Positions 26,685-35,417 of a DNA stretch of 64,000 nucleotides are shown here, piece by piece (position 1 is the stretch's first letter; every line of letters starts with the position of its first letter). Source of the DNA: Bacteroidota bacterium. Lineage in GTDB: Bacteria; Bacteroidota; Bacteroidia; Chitinophagales; Chitinophagaceae. The notes under the pieces are model-generated. The model worked only from the letters and a program-made list of their open reading frames with translations, ran no database searches and had not been told where the DNA came from. The translations under genes were made by a program, and so were the position numbers. Location: NCBI GenBank assembly GCA_023423405.1, contig JAFAFR010000098.1:127638-191637 (forward strand). Direction: 5' to 3'.

Positions 26685-26957
26685 TCAGCTTTTCTGTAAC
26701 GTTCGGGTAAGCGCCATGCAATAAGTTTTTCCCGCCTCGATGATCTTCCAGCGCAGCGCGCTGACGTCTTCGGGTCTGTACTGGTTGAGTTCGTGTTCCA
26801 CGCGCGCGAGGAAGCGGAGGGTGATGTGTCCGTTTACGCGGTGGCTTTGGAGCCCTTTGATAGCGGCGTCGAGGTACCGCTTAACCTGCTGTTCTGAATC
26901 GCTGGCAGCGATCTTGGTGATCAGCTTACAGCGATAATCTTCTAAACAGATAGCCAT
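26685..26957 (-). CDS. Small hypothetical protein
   Basis: A 90-residue, mostly helical, charged protein beginning MAICLEDYRCKLITKI. It contains DSEQQVKRYLDAAIKGLQS and RFLARVEHELNQYRPEDVSA. No signal peptide, membrane segment or known motif is visible. It starts 17 nt after the methyltransferase stop on the same strand, which suggests an operon. The longer ORF start would overlap the methyltransferase, so the ATG at 26957 is preferred. Confidence 0.6.
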   Translation of the reverse strand: MAICLEDYRCKLITKIAASDSEQQVKRYLDAAIKGLQSHRVNGHITLRFLARVEHELNQYRPEDVSALRWKIIEAGKTYCMALTRTLQKS

Positions 26958-26973
26958 AAGGATGTATTTGCTA

Positions 26974-27579
26974 CTAAACTTTGATCCAGCATTTAAGGTA
27001 ATCATTGATTTCGGTTCGAACCAAATGAAAATCCCGGGGAATTTCTGTTTCCAGGCTGTGGTAGGTTACCAGGCGGGTGCCGGCGGGGCAGCGGCGCAGG
27101 TGTTTGTAGAGGTGATAGCTGTAACGGTCGAACAATTCCAGGGAACAGGGCAGGTCCTGGTCGATTTTTTCGGCGGTTGCCAGGTTCTCGTAAAAGGAAT
27201 TGTAAAAATAGAAATGGGTAAAGGGTCGCAGATCGGTTTCGGTGAGGTTGGCCGCCTGGAAATGCACGTTGGTGAGTCCGAGCCGGCGCCGGGCGCCGTT
27301 GGCTTCTTCCACCAGCCACGGGCGTTGTTCGATGCCGAAGAACTGGGTATCGGGGTACTGAAAAGCAGCCGTAAGGCAGAATTTTCCAGCGCCGCTGCCG
27401 ATATCAAGGATCTTATCGCTGGCACTGGTGCGCAGGAAGGCCGCTGCCAGCCGCGCCACTTTGAGCGGCGTCCAGTGCCTTCGGGCCATTTGGCGGATGG
27501 CGGGCGGATAAAGCGCATGGAAAGCAGGATCGCTTTCAAACCAGGCCTTGGTGCAATCAGCAGGGGTGGATAAATCCAT
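26974..27579 (-). CDS. Class I SAM-dependent methyltransferase
   Basis: A 201-residue Rossmann methyltransferase. Motif I is KILDIGSGAGKFCLTAAF at about residues 70-87 and motif II is FFGIEQRPWLVEEAN. FQAANLTETDLRPFTHFYFY follows as the motif III/IV region. The substrate is unknown; rRNA, protein or small molecule are all possible. The -7 box four bases before the ATG at 27579 lies inside a longer ORF and fixes the start at MDLSTPADC. Confidence 0.85.
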   Translation of the reverse strand: MDLSTPADCTKAWFESDPAFHALYPPAIRQMARRHWTPLKVARLAAAFLRTSASDKILDIGSGAGKFCLTAAFQYPDTQFFGIEQRPWLVEEANGARRRLGLTNVHFQAANLTETDLRPFTHFYFYNSFYENLATAEKIDQDLPCSLELFDRYSYHLYKHLRRCPAGTRLVTYHSLETEIPRDFHLVRTEINDYLKCWIKV

Positions 27580-27583
27580 GGCT

Positions 27584-27592
27584 GCAAAGATA
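27584..27592 (-). promoter_or_regulatory. -7 promoter box of the methyltransferase
   Basis: The reverse strand reads TATCTTTGC, then AGCC, then ATG; an exact TAnnTTTGC match. Confidence 0.7.
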
Positions 27593-27665
27593 ATCATTTT
27601 TTAACGCAGGGGGTGGGGGCTGGCCTGGGCGAAGCGTTATCCGGCGCGGCGCGCCGGCCGGCGGA

Positions 27666-28451
27666 TCAGTAGTGCTGCTGCTCCAGGGCTGCGGCCTGCC
27701 TGCGGTAACGCGCGGGGATCAGGCAATAGCGGAGCATTTTTTCCAGTGGGGTGCCGCGGGTCAGCCGGTAGAGTGGCATAAGGGGTTGCAGCGGGGAAAA
27801 GGGTTTCCAGCCCAGCAATTGCCTAACATGGCCCGGCACCACCAGTTTTTGGGTGAGCAGGAGGAGGCGGTAGCGCCAGGGGCCCAGGTGCTTCCGGTAT
27901 TGCAGGAAAAGGTCACGGGTGAAATCGCTGCAGGCCAGGTCGTTCTGCAGGTGTTGCGCATAAGACAACTGCCAGTCCTGGTAGGTGAGGGGCAGTTCGG
28001 GTATCTGCATGCGCTGGCCCATGCGGAGAAAAACCTGGTAAATGGCTTCTTTTTCTTCGGGCCGCAGCGGGCGCTGCAACACGCCTGCGGTAGCCAGGGA
28101 ATAATGGACCAGCATATACAACACATCGCGGTAGGCCCAGTCGGGGATACGGCTGCCCCGGGCTTTTTCCACACCCTGGTGGATGCGTGTGATCTGGTCG
28201 ATGGCCGCATGGGCGGTGACGGTGTCGGCAAAAATGATCTGCCGGGCATAGCCCACGGTAGAGAAAAGGCGGCCGATGGGGTCGGCGGGAAGGCGGCCGG
28301 TAAAGTAGAGCCAGTCCACCGCTTTGTTGAGGGCGAATTCAGCCGCGGCGCCTGCAAAAATGAGCAGGATGGAGTCCGTGCGGCTCCAGATGGCGCGCAG
28401 GGGATGGTCTGCCGGAACAAAAAAAGTAGTGGAATCGCTCAATGGGTGCAC
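27666..28451 (-). CDS. Oxygenase MpaB-like family protein (DUF2236)
   Basis: A 261-residue protein fitting the MpaB/DUF2236 family: IWSRTDSILLIFAGAAAEFA near the N-terminus, the family block GRLFSTVGYARQIIFAD with TAHAAIDQITRIHQGV, then YRDVLYMLVHYSLATAGV. The family is thought to bind heme and hydroxylate or cleave hydrophobic substrates; the substrate here is unknown. The start is a GTG at 28451. Confidence 0.75.
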   Translation of the reverse strand: MHPLSDSTTFFVPADHPLRAIWSRTDSILLIFAGAAAEFALNKAVDWLYFTGRLPADPIGRLFSTVGYARQIIFADTVTAHAAIDQITRIHQGVEKARGSRIPDWAYRDVLYMLVHYSLATAGVLQRPLRPEEKEAIYQVFLRMGQRMQIPELPLTYQDWQLSYAQHLQNDLACSDFTRDLFLQYRKHLGPWRYRLLLLTQKLVVPGHVRQLLGWKPFSPLQPLMPLYRLTRGTPLEKMLRYCLIPARYRRQAAALEQQHY

Positions 28452-28599
28452 AGGGTGAATTTTTGGGCCTGTTGCCGGAAAGAAAGGGTAACAGGCGCAG
28501 CCCGAAATTAAGGAAAGTACTTTGAATTACAAAGTATATACCCGGCACGGCGACGGGCTGCACAACCCGCATTTATTTTCTGAATTAGATGGATTTCTC

Positions 28600-28608
28600 T
28601 ATTTTTGC
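28600..28608 (+). promoter_or_regulatory. -7 promoter box of tRNA-Met
   Basis: TATTTTTGC, an exact TAnnTTTGC match, 28 nt upstream of the mature tRNA 5' end. Confidence 0.65.
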
Positions 28609-28636
28609 GACCCGTTTGAGACAATCAAACCTGCCT

Positions 28637-28710
28637 GGCGAGGTAGCTCAGCTGGTTAGAGCATCGGATTCATAACCCGAAGGTCGGCGGTTCAAGTCCG
28701 CTCCTCGCTA
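28637..28710 (+). tRNA. tRNA-Met (anticodon CAT)
   Basis: A full cloverleaf: acceptor GGCGAGG pairs with CCTCGCT; the D arm is GCTC...GAGC; the anticodon loop is TTCATAA; the T arm is GGCGG TTCAAGT CCGCT; discriminator A at 28710. CCA is not encoded (CTA follows). The CAT anticodon could also be read as an Ile tRNA after lysidine modification, but the overall sequence fits elongator Met. Confidence 0.93.
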
Positions 28711-28722
28711 CTAATTTTCCTG
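28711..28722 (+). repeat. 12-bp direct repeat at the tRNA-Met 3' end (candidate island left end)
   Basis: CTAATTTTCCTG follows the last tRNA base and recurs at 35620-35631 in the same orientation. Base composition drops from G+C-rich to A+T-rich at this point. Confidence 0.5.
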
Positions 28723-28746
28723 TATAGGATCATCTCACGTAAAAGT

Positions 28747-28783
28747 AAACGGCAATTCTTTATAGAGGTTGCCGTTTTTTATT
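28747..28783 (+). terminator. Terminator after tRNA-Met
   Basis: Stem AAACGGCAA/TTGCCGTTT with a 13-nt loop, followed by T residues, 36 nt after the tRNA. Confidence 0.75.
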
Positions 28784-28897
28784 TCTGCAACATCTATAAA
28801 ATATCATAGTCAGTGGAAGCTGTATTTTATTGACTAAAGATTATTTTGGATATCTGAGCTTTAATCCAAACCCTATAAATAGGGAATGGAGCATTGA

Positions 28898-29019
28898 AGT
28901 CCCAACGTAAACACCTTAATCAATGATTTCTATAACCTCGGAATATTAAAAGAACAAACCGGTTATAAACGTAACAGGATATTGTTTTTGAAGAGTATCT
29001 GGGGCTATTTGAAAGATAA
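28898..29019 (+). pseudogene. Remnant of a Fic-family protein C-terminus
   Basis: One frame reads SPNVNTLINDFYNLGILKEQ followed by TGYKRNRI; after a one-base shift it continues VFEEYLGLFER and a stop. This is the usual end of Bacteroidota Fic/DUF4172 proteins, a winged-helix tail (KLIxDFxxLGILKExTGxKRNR, then FEEYL). Upstream there are in-frame stops and no HPFxxGNGR active site, so only a decayed tail remains. The rest of 28784-29122 is A+T-rich with no gene seen. Confidence 0.65.
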
Positions 29020-29122
29020 ACCAAAAAAAATATTGTTTTTGGCTAACCGGAAAAAGTTATGAAAACAAATTCAATGAATACCCCTTTCTTTTGCATTGAA
29101 CTCTTTTAGCGACGATTAAAAA

Positions 29123-29737
29123 CTATAAGATACCGCCTCTTATTGCCTTGCCTATAAGCACAGCCGTGTTGGCAGCATCAAACTTTTCAATCAAGCTTTT
29201 ACGATGGGTGTTTACAGTGGGTATACTGATAAAGAGCTTCTCAGCTATTTCGGCATTGGTAAGGCCCTCAGCGATGAGCTGCAGCACTTCTTTCTCGCGG
29301 CGGGTAATCACGGGAGCGTCATTAACAGTTTCCCGCAACGAAAGCGCTGCTTCAAAACTTAAATAGGTCTTATTCGCCGTAACCGTGGTAATGGCCTTCA
29401 GCAATTCTTCTTTTGTAGCATTTTTCAATATATAGCCCGATGCCCCATTGTCTATCATATTACGGATAACGGGTTGCTGGTTAAAGGTGCTAAGCCCCAG
29501 GATATATACCGAAGGAAAATTTTGCTTTACTATTTTACATAATTCCGTACCGCTCCTGTCAGGAAGGTTGACGTCCATCAATATCACATCGGGCTGCTGC
29601 TGCTCTAAAAAGCTGAGGCAGGATGCTGCACTGGAAGCATGTCCCATCCATTCGATGGCCGTTTCATTTTGTAGCAATGAACGGATGCCCTCGATCACCA
29701 TATAATGGTCATCTACTATAAATAATTTTGTCTTCAT
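29123..29737 (-). CDS. LuxR/NarL-type response regulator
   Basis: A 204-residue regulator beginning MKTKLFIVDDHYMVIEGIRS. The receiver domain has the acidic pair at 9-10, phospho-acceptor Asp55 in VILMDVNLPDRSG, and the conserved Lys in GYILKNATKEELL. The C-terminal LuxR HTH is TRREKEVLQLIAEGLTNAEI followed by FISIPTVNTHRKSLIEKF. Its ATG overlaps the kinase stop by 4 nt (ATGA), so the two genes form a coupled pair. The start was moved inward from a longer ORF because of that overlap. It lies in the A+T-richer segment. Confidence 0.93.
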   Translation of the reverse strand: MKTKLFIVDDHYMVIEGIRSLLQNETAIEWMGHASSAASCLSFLEQQQPDVILMDVNLPDRSGTELCKIVKQNFPSVYILGLSTFNQQPVIRNMIDNGASGYILKNATKEELLKAITTVTANKTYLSFEAALSLRETVNDAPVITRREKEVLQLIAEGLTNAEIAEKLFISIPTVNTHRKSLIEKFDAANTAVLIGKAIRGGIL

Positions 29738-31665
29738 CCGGTGCTTACCTCGATCAACACAGAAGTTCCTTCCCCCGGTGCAGACCGCAGATCCCATCGC
29801 CCTTTCAGGAAGTCAACGCGGTTTTGAATATTGCTCCACCCCATGCCGCCCGGTTGCTTCAGCAAAGCAGTGTCAAATCCTTTCCCGTTGTCTTCCACTG
29901 TGACGGTCAGCATTTTTTCCTGCCCCGACGCATGCACCTGCACCACTACGCACCCGGCACCGGCATGCCTGATGGCATTGTTTACCAGTTCCTGCACAAT
30001 GCGGTACACCGCAACGGCAGTGGTCTGCCCGATAACGGCATCCTCCATACCGATAGACTGATAGCGGGTATGGATAGCGCCATTGCGATCCAACTCGCTG
30101 CAAAACTCTTTTAATGCAACATCTAAACCGTATTTCACGAGCATTTCAGGCATCATATTGTGCGCCACGCGGCGCATTTCTTTGATAGAGCTGTCGAGCA
30201 TGTTGATGCTACGCTCAAATGCCTGCGCATTTTCAGGCGTAAGGATGAGATTGTCTTTCATATGCTGAAATGAGTATTTAATGCCGCTGAGCATACCACC
30301 CAGTCCATCGTGCAGGTCTTTGGCCAGCCGGGTGCGTTCCTGCTCTTCACCTTTAAGAATAGCTTCGGTGGCGGCTAATTGTTTTTCGGTTTCCAGTTCA
30401 TCTATCCTGGTTTGTTGCAGCTTTTGGCGGTGCCTGTAGTTTCGATAGCTGAGCAGTGATATAGCCAATAATGCTACAGCGCCGCCGATAAGGATATAAT
30501 TCAGTATGTTTTTTTGTTTGAGCTGTACCTGTTGCAGTTGTATCTGCGCTTCCTTTTTTTCAAACTCATATTTCGCCTCGAGGTTGGCCACGATTGTTTT
30601 TCTTTTTTCACCGATAATAGAATCGTTCAGCCCTTCAAAATCTTTCCGGTAACCCAGCGCCTTTTGCAGGTTGCCGGATAATTCATTAAACAAAGAAGCT
30701 TTCAGGTACAGGTCTTTCAATTCAAGTCTTGACCCCTGCTTTTGGGCAAGGGCAATGCCTTGCTGAATATAATTTCCGGCGGCAGGGTCTTTAGCTTTTG
30801 TCAGCAGGTCGGCCATGCCCATATGTGCATACATTTCATACTCCGGCGTTTCCTTTTCTTTTGCAAATGCAATGGTTTTTGAAAAATAAGACTTTGCCTG
30901 CGGCACACTATCCATGGCGGCGTAAGCGTCGCCTTTGCCCAATAAAGCATCCAGCAGAAAGGTATAGTCGTTTATTTTATGCCCGATACGTTTAATATTC
31001 TCATACAGTTCAGATGCCTTTTCTGGTTGTTCAAGTTTCATATAAGCTGCTGCCAGGTTAAATTGCGATGAGGCAATGGCAAAATCGTTGTTTATTTCTT
31101 TAGCTAGCTGCAATGCATCTTCCGCATATTGTTTTCCTTTTTCATGATCTTCCAGGCTGATAAAAACAGAAGCAAGATTGTTGTTAAGTCTTCTCAGGGT
31201 TGATTTGTCCCCCGCTGCTTCGGCATATTTTTTGGCTGTTAAATAATTAGACGCTGCTTGTTCAAAATCGGAGAGATAATGCCATTGGTGCCCTACATTA
31301 TTATAAGCAGTGGACAGGTTGTAGTTGTCGCCAATTTCTTTATATAACTCCAGCGCTTCCTCAGCCACGGTCAGTGCCTCCCGAAACTGTCCCCGCCGGT
31401 TCAGCACCACAATATAGTTACTGCCAAAGGCCGCTATTCCTTTTTTATAGCCCAGATCTTCCGAAAGCTGCCTGGCCTTTTTATAGTAGTGAACGGCAGA
31501 ATCCGGCTGTTCATCTTCAATGGCTTTGCCGTAGGTATAGTATAAGAAAACAGCATTGGTGTCCTTTCCGGCACGTAATAACAGCCCTTGCAGGCTATCA
31601 ATATTTTGTGCCGGGGCAAATAAATGTCCGCTACACAGCAACAATATGAAAGTCAATTTCTTCAT
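29734..31665 (-). CDS. TPR-containing sensor histidine kinase (NarL/HPK7 class)
   Basis: A 643-residue kinase. A signal sequence (MKKLTFILLLCSGHLFAPAQ) leads into a periplasmic array of TPR repeats (about 35-335). A coiled-coil stretch and one transmembrane helix follow (about 385-405, ILNYILIGGAVALLAISLLS). The HisKA_3 phospho-acceptor is His452 in RLAKDLHDGLGGMLSG, and the ATPase domain has VQELVNNAIRHAGA, VEDNGKGFD and GWSNIQNRV. The periplasmic TPR domain suggests it senses a protein or peptide partner rather than a small ligand. It is coupled to the downstream regulator and faces away from the secreted-protein genes at 32.2 kb. Confidence 0.93.
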   Translation of the reverse strand: MKKLTFILLLCSGHLFAPAQNIDSLQGLLLRAGKDTNAVFLYYTYGKAIEDEQPDSAVHYYKKARQLSEDLGYKKGIAAFGSNYIVVLNRRGQFREALTVAEEALELYKEIGDNYNLSTAYNNVGHQWHYLSDFEQAASNYLTAKKYAEAAGDKSTLRRLNNNLASVFISLEDHEKGKQYAEDALQLAKEINNDFAIASSQFNLAAAYMKLEQPEKASELYENIKRIGHKINDYTFLLDALLGKGDAYAAMDSVPQAKSYFSKTIAFAKEKETPEYEMYAHMGMADLLTKAKDPAAGNYIQQGIALAQKQGSRLELKDLYLKASLFNELSGNLQKALGYRKDFEGLNDSIIGEKRKTIVANLEAKYEFEKKEAQIQLQQVQLKQKNILNYILIGGAVALLAISLLSYRNYRHRQKLQQTRIDELETEKQLAATEAILKGEEQERTRLAKDLHDGLGGMLSGIKYSFQHMKDNLILTPENAQAFERSINMLDSSIKEMRRVAHNMMPEMLVKYGLDVALKEFCSELDRNGAIHTRYQSIGMEDAVIGQTTAVAVYRIVQELVNNAIRHAGAGCVVVQVHASGQEKMLTVTVEDNGKGFDTALLKQPGGMGWSNIQNRVDFLKGRWDLRSAPGEGTSVLIEVSTG

Positions 31666-31735
31666 TCAATTTGACAGGCTTCTGCTTTAAGTGCAAAAAA
31701 AAACATAATCTGTCTGCTGCACATCCTCTTTTTTA

Positions 31736-31767
31736 ATGATTTTTTATCCTGAAAAATCATCTTTTTT
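31736..31767. other. Hairpin in the divergent region 31666-32176
   Basis: ATGATTTTT pairs with AAAAATCAT across a 7-nt loop and is followed by CTTTTTT. It looks like a terminator, but there is no plus-strand gene upstream, so it may act as a leader hairpin of the kinase gene or be a leftover. Apart from one doubtful ORF, this 511-base region shows no gene. Confidence 0.4.
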
Positions 31768-31832
31768 AACGATAGGAGAACTGTACAGGAAGTGTAAAAT
31801 TTGTTTCCTTAAAATAATCAAATTTTACTGCA

Positions 31833-32144
31833 ATGAAACCACTATTCAGCTTATTAACGGTAATCAGGATGATATATCTTTTGAATAACCGCGCAACTGT
31901 GATAACGCTGGCCATGACACTGGCAACTACAACTATATACCATGCGCAGATCCAGGGACCACCTAAATCCAAAATACTCAATACACAAATTAAAGATCCA
32001 ACCTCATTTTTTTCAGGTAGTATGTCGTTCGTTCTGGAGACGGGCGGCATTGCCTGTTGCGTTTTAAAAAATTTGAAAACCAGGGCAAGGCCGCAGGTTG
32101 CTGGCAGTTGGAGTTTGAGTGGAAAGAAATTTAAATATAAATAA
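31833..32144 (+). CDS. Doubtful small ORF in the divergent region
   Basis: 103 codons with a hydrophobic segment (VITLAMTLATTTIYHA) at residues 23-38, then a polar tail. No family is recognised and no good promoter box or ribosome-binding site is visible. A 228-codon antisense ORF covers the same bases and looks equally unlikely. Kept only as a possible small secreted protein. Confidence 0.25.
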   Translation: MKPLFSLLTVIRMIYLLNNRATVITLAMTLATTTIYHAQIQGPPKSKILNTQIKDPTSFFSGSMSFVLETGGIACCVLKNLKTRARPQVAGSWSLSGKKFKYK

Positions 32145-32176
32145 CCAATGGCATAAACCTTATAATACCGGTTACC

Positions 32177-34321
32177 ATGCAAAAAATCATAGTACTGCTC
32201 GTTGGCTTCCTGGTATGTATCGCCTTTGCACAGGCGCAGACCCCCCCTGCCAAAAAGCAGCCCCCCAAAAAGGAGCAATCCATGGAAGAAATGATGAAAG
32301 AGCTGAAAAAGGAGATGGAATCTATGAGCCCCGAAGACAGGAAAATCATGGAAGAAATGGGTATGTTTGACCTGCTTAAAGATGTGGAAAATAAAACCAA
32401 GGGGGTAGATATGGCGAAGGCAGCCGCGGCAGCAGCCGTTGACCCTAAGCAAATACCCAAAAAACCATCCGGCTTACCCATTAAACCCACTCCTGCAAAT
32501 AAGGAACAACTCAAAGCCTACCTGCAACCTATGCTGCAAAGCACCGAAGCGGCTATGAAACCTGAAAGTAAAGCCGAAGCAAAAAAATACCTGAACAAAG
32601 GCGCTGAAACAGGGCAGGCAGCCATCGGCTTTATCCTGAAAAAAGAATGGGACAAAGCCCTGCTTCTCCTGCTCAATGCCTGCATCGCCAACCCGGAAGA
32701 TTATGCATCGCTCAATAACCTGGGCGCCATGATAACCATGGCAGGCTATGCCCATAAGTCATTGCCTGTGTTGCAGTATGTGCAAAAACAGTTTCCCCAA
32801 AGTCCCACCCTGCTCGGCAATATAGGGCAGGCATGGCTGAGCCTCGGGCATATTGATAAGGCTGAAAAATTTCTGAAAGACGCTTTGGATGAGGACGAAG
32901 AAAATACCGAAGCCGCCCTTTCACTTGCTGTTATATATAAGCAGCAGGGCAACACAAAACAATGTGGCAGCTATGCCCAAAAAGCTGCTGAAGGAGGCTG
33001 TGTATCTCCCGAAGTAATAGAGATGCTTAAAGAGTCTGGTGTTAAAGCGGATGTTATAGCCGGGCATATCAGGAAACGCTTCAAGCCATTTTATAAAGAC
33101 CATGCCATTACCAAACGGTTCAAACCGCCGACGGTGCCGTCAGCCTACAGCGAAAGTGAAATGGAGAAGATAAAACAGTTTTTTGCAGACCTTGACGTTA
33201 CCGCGAATGAAACATACGTAACCACCGATAAGCTGATGAGGGAGTATGAAGCCGCACTACAACAAACCATGCAAAACCAGGTGAAAACAGTAACAGGGCA
33301 TAAAACGGCAAAAGAAAGGGCGGACTATGTTGCTAAGTATTCTCACCCTTTCAGGTATGGTGTGGAAGTCTTAAAAACCATTATGTATGACCCTTCATTA
33401 AGCACCTCCTACACTACCCGCATAGAAAGAGAAAAAAGGTACAGGCAGGAGCAGGAGACCTCACTGAAAAAATCATTAGGCCACTATGGAGAACAAGCTA
33501 ATGCGATACATAAGGAAATGAAAGGCATAGAAGGAGGCGAAGGAGATGCAGCAGGTGAAGAGCGATTAGAGAGGCTGTCAATACAACTATGCAATATTGA
33601 CAACAATTATACCCGGGAGTATAACAGTGGCATTGCTGACATCAATAACGAATACATCAGAAAGATGGAAAACCTGCTGAACCAAAAATTACAGGAAGAC
33701 ATCTTCTGGGCAATCATCCATGCCCAGCCGAATGCCCCCAACGGCCTGGTTTACAGTTTTTATCATTCCTACCTCAACGAAATAAATTCCTTTAAAAGCC
33801 TCTATACAGACGTTAAGGAAATACGGGAATGCCGTAGCAGCGGTATTGCAAAGCAAGAACAACTACTAACCGGTACACTCCAGCAATGGGAATTAGACCA
33901 TTGCAACCTGGATTGGGGAGTTGACTTAATGGTAACGGGCTTTAAAATGAATTGCCAGGGTTTTGAGACCTACGCCAGGATAGGTGCAGCAAAGATTGGG
34001 TACGGCGAAACTATTGACCCCATAACCTGGGAAAGTACCGGGCATACCGTAGAGGTAGAAGTAGGCGCTAAAAAGCAATTTGGCGTAGGCAAAACGCTTA
34101 AAGGAGAGATTGGAGCAAGCGTAGGCGGTTCTATAACTATTGACGCCGGTGGTAACATAGTAAACGGCGGCGTAAAAGGATCTGTAGGTGCCGGCCTGAG
34201 CGGGCCGATGGGCGGCAGCGCCGGTGGCGACCTTGCGAGCGGCGAATACACCCTGAGAGGTGGTTTCAATGGTGCAGGCCCTTCAGCAAACTCACCGGGA
34301 AGCAGCTTTTTAAGAAATTGA
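32177..34321 (+). CDS. Secreted TPR protein of unknown function
   Basis: A 714-residue protein. The signal peptide is MQKIIVLLVGFLVCIAFAQA. It is followed by a Pro/Lys-rich, Met/Glu-rich helical stretch (EEMMKELKKEMESM), then TPR-like helices at about 145-260 (CIANPEDYASLNNLGAMITM, LGNIGQAWLSLGHIDKAEKF). A long helical middle part follows, with several Cys (CRSSG, DHCNLDW, FKMNCQGF). The last 90 residues are Gly-rich short strands (GKTLKGEIGASVGGSITIDA). I do not recognise the full protein. It is 15 nt upstream of a second secreted-protein gene and diverges from the kinase/regulator pair, which may control it. Confidence 0.85.
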   Translation: MQKIIVLLVGFLVCIAFAQAQTPPAKKQPPKKEQSMEEMMKELKKEMESMSPEDRKIMEEMGMFDLLKDVENKTKGVDMAKAAAAAAVDPKQIPKKPSGLPIKPTPANKEQLKAYLQPMLQSTEAAMKPESKAEAKKYLNKGAETGQAAIGFILKKEWDKALLLLLNACIANPEDYASLNNLGAMITMAGYAHKSLPVLQYVQKQFPQSPTLLGNIGQAWLSLGHIDKAEKFLKDALDEDEENTEAALSLAVIYKQQGNTKQCGSYAQKAAEGGCVSPEVIEMLKESGVKADVIAGHIRKRFKPFYKDHAITKRFKPPTVPSAYSESEMEKIKQFFADLDVTANETYVTTDKLMREYEAALQQTMQNQVKTVTGHKTAKERADYVAKYSHPFRYGVEVLKTIMYDPSLSTSYTTRIEREKRYRQEQETSLKKSLGHYGEQANAIHKEMKGIEGGEGDAAGEERLERLSIQLCNIDNNYTREYNSGIADINNEYIRKMENLLNQKLQEDIFWAIIHAQPNAPNGLVYSFYHSYLNEINSFKSLYTDVKEIRECRSSGIAKQEQLLTGTLQQWELDHCNLDWGVDLMVTGFKMNCQGFETYARIGAAKIGYGETIDPITWESTGHTVEVEVGAKKQFGVGKTLKGEIGASVGGSITIDAGGNIVNGGVKGSVGAGLSGPMGGSAGGDLASGEYTLRGGFNGAGPSANSPGSSFLRN

Positions 34322-34336
34322 TATAAAAACAGGAGC

Positions 34337-35413
34337 ATGAAAAAGATGTTTATTGCCTTCCTAACCTTGTGCAGCATAACTACTATGGCGCAGGATTGCG
34401 ACAAAGAAAAACTGAAAACCCTGCCGGGTAATTGGTTGCCCCAACCGGGTGATGAGGTACATACAGGTACACCCGTACCCGCCGCGGCAGATGCTGCCGG
34501 CGCTAAAAAAATATTCAACCAGGTAGGGAAATTGTTTCAGCAACAATACAAGCCCGTTGGTGCAGATGTCTGTAACTACTTAACCCACAATATCACGCCG
34601 GGCAGCAGCGCCTATGGAAACTGGTACATTTATACCATAAGCAATTTTATGTTTTACTGCTCGAATGGTAAAAAGTCGAGGAATAGTGAAGGCCTGAGCT
34701 CGGCTGTACATATAAACCCTATTCGCACAGCAGGGGGCGAATTCAGCGAGATACCGATTTACGATGAAAATGGGAAATTAAACTCCGCGATTATTGACAA
34801 TGGCGGCTTTCATACGCTCACATCCCGTGAATGTATGGGCGGAAAACTTCCCGATATGTCGGCCGGATACCATATCTACGATAATGGGTATGATTATAAC
34901 CTATGGATTACCTACCCGGGAAAACTGCCTTTCCGCTATGTGACCCGTAAGGAATTTTTGGAAAAACAGGTGACCATCTGGGAAGCAAAGCTAAAAGAAC
35001 TGAACCAAAGGTATTCCTCCAAAGCATGGAAGGAGCAATTAGAAGCATTTCCACAATTCAAAGAAAAAATGTTGGAGGATAGCAAAAAAGAGGTGGCATT
35101 TATTGAAAAGAAGGTGGAAGTCTACAGGCAGGATTTGAAAAAAGATGAAGCCTGGCTCAATGAAATAGCGATAGTGAAAAGTGATAACGTATCAGGTGTG
35201 TACCGGTTTGTTTTTACCACACCGGACGATGGATATATGTCTATACCCATTATGCCCAGCCCTGGCTATTACAACCGAAAACTGCCCAAATGGGCGCCGC
35301 AGTTCATAGTAATTAATGTAAGCAGAACTGACGGGGTTATCTCTCAAAATGTACGCAAGGTGGTGGAAGAAAATATTGATTTTTTCAAAACCCTCCTGGC
35401 AAACAATGAATGA
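34337..35413 (+). CDS. Secreted protein of unknown function
   Basis: A 358-residue protein with a signal peptide (MKKMFIAFLTLCSITTMAQ) and four Cys in the N-terminal half (DCDKEK, DVCNYL, FYCSNG, RECMGG), which could form disulfides. A mixed alpha/beta N-terminal domain with YHIYDNGYDYNLWITYPGKL is followed by a coiled coil (about 215-275, QVTIWEAKLKELNQRY to EKKVEVYRQDLKKDEAWL) and a C-terminal strand-helix segment. No family is recognised. It is probably co-transcribed with the TPR protein 15 nt upstream. Confidence 0.8.
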   Translation: MKKMFIAFLTLCSITTMAQDCDKEKLKTLPGNWLPQPGDEVHTGTPVPAAADAAGAKKIFNQVGKLFQQQYKPVGADVCNYLTHNITPGSSAYGNWYIYTISNFMFYCSNGKKSRNSEGLSSAVHINPIRTAGGEFSEIPIYDENGKLNSAIIDNGGFHTLTSRECMGGKLPDMSAGYHIYDNGYDYNLWITYPGKLPFRYVTRKEFLEKQVTIWEAKLKELNQRYSSKAWKEQLEAFPQFKEKMLEDSKKEVAFIEKKVEVYRQDLKKDEAWLNEIAIVKSDNVSGVYRFVFTTPDDGYMSIPIMPSPGYYNRKLPKWAPQFIVINVSRTDGVISQNVRKVVEENIDFFKTLLANNE

Positions 35414-35417
35414 TAGT

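Noticed and set aside
31766..32452. 228-codon minus-strand ORF
   Set aside because: Overlaps the well-supported secreted TPR gene start on the other strand and has Phe/His-rich shadow composition.
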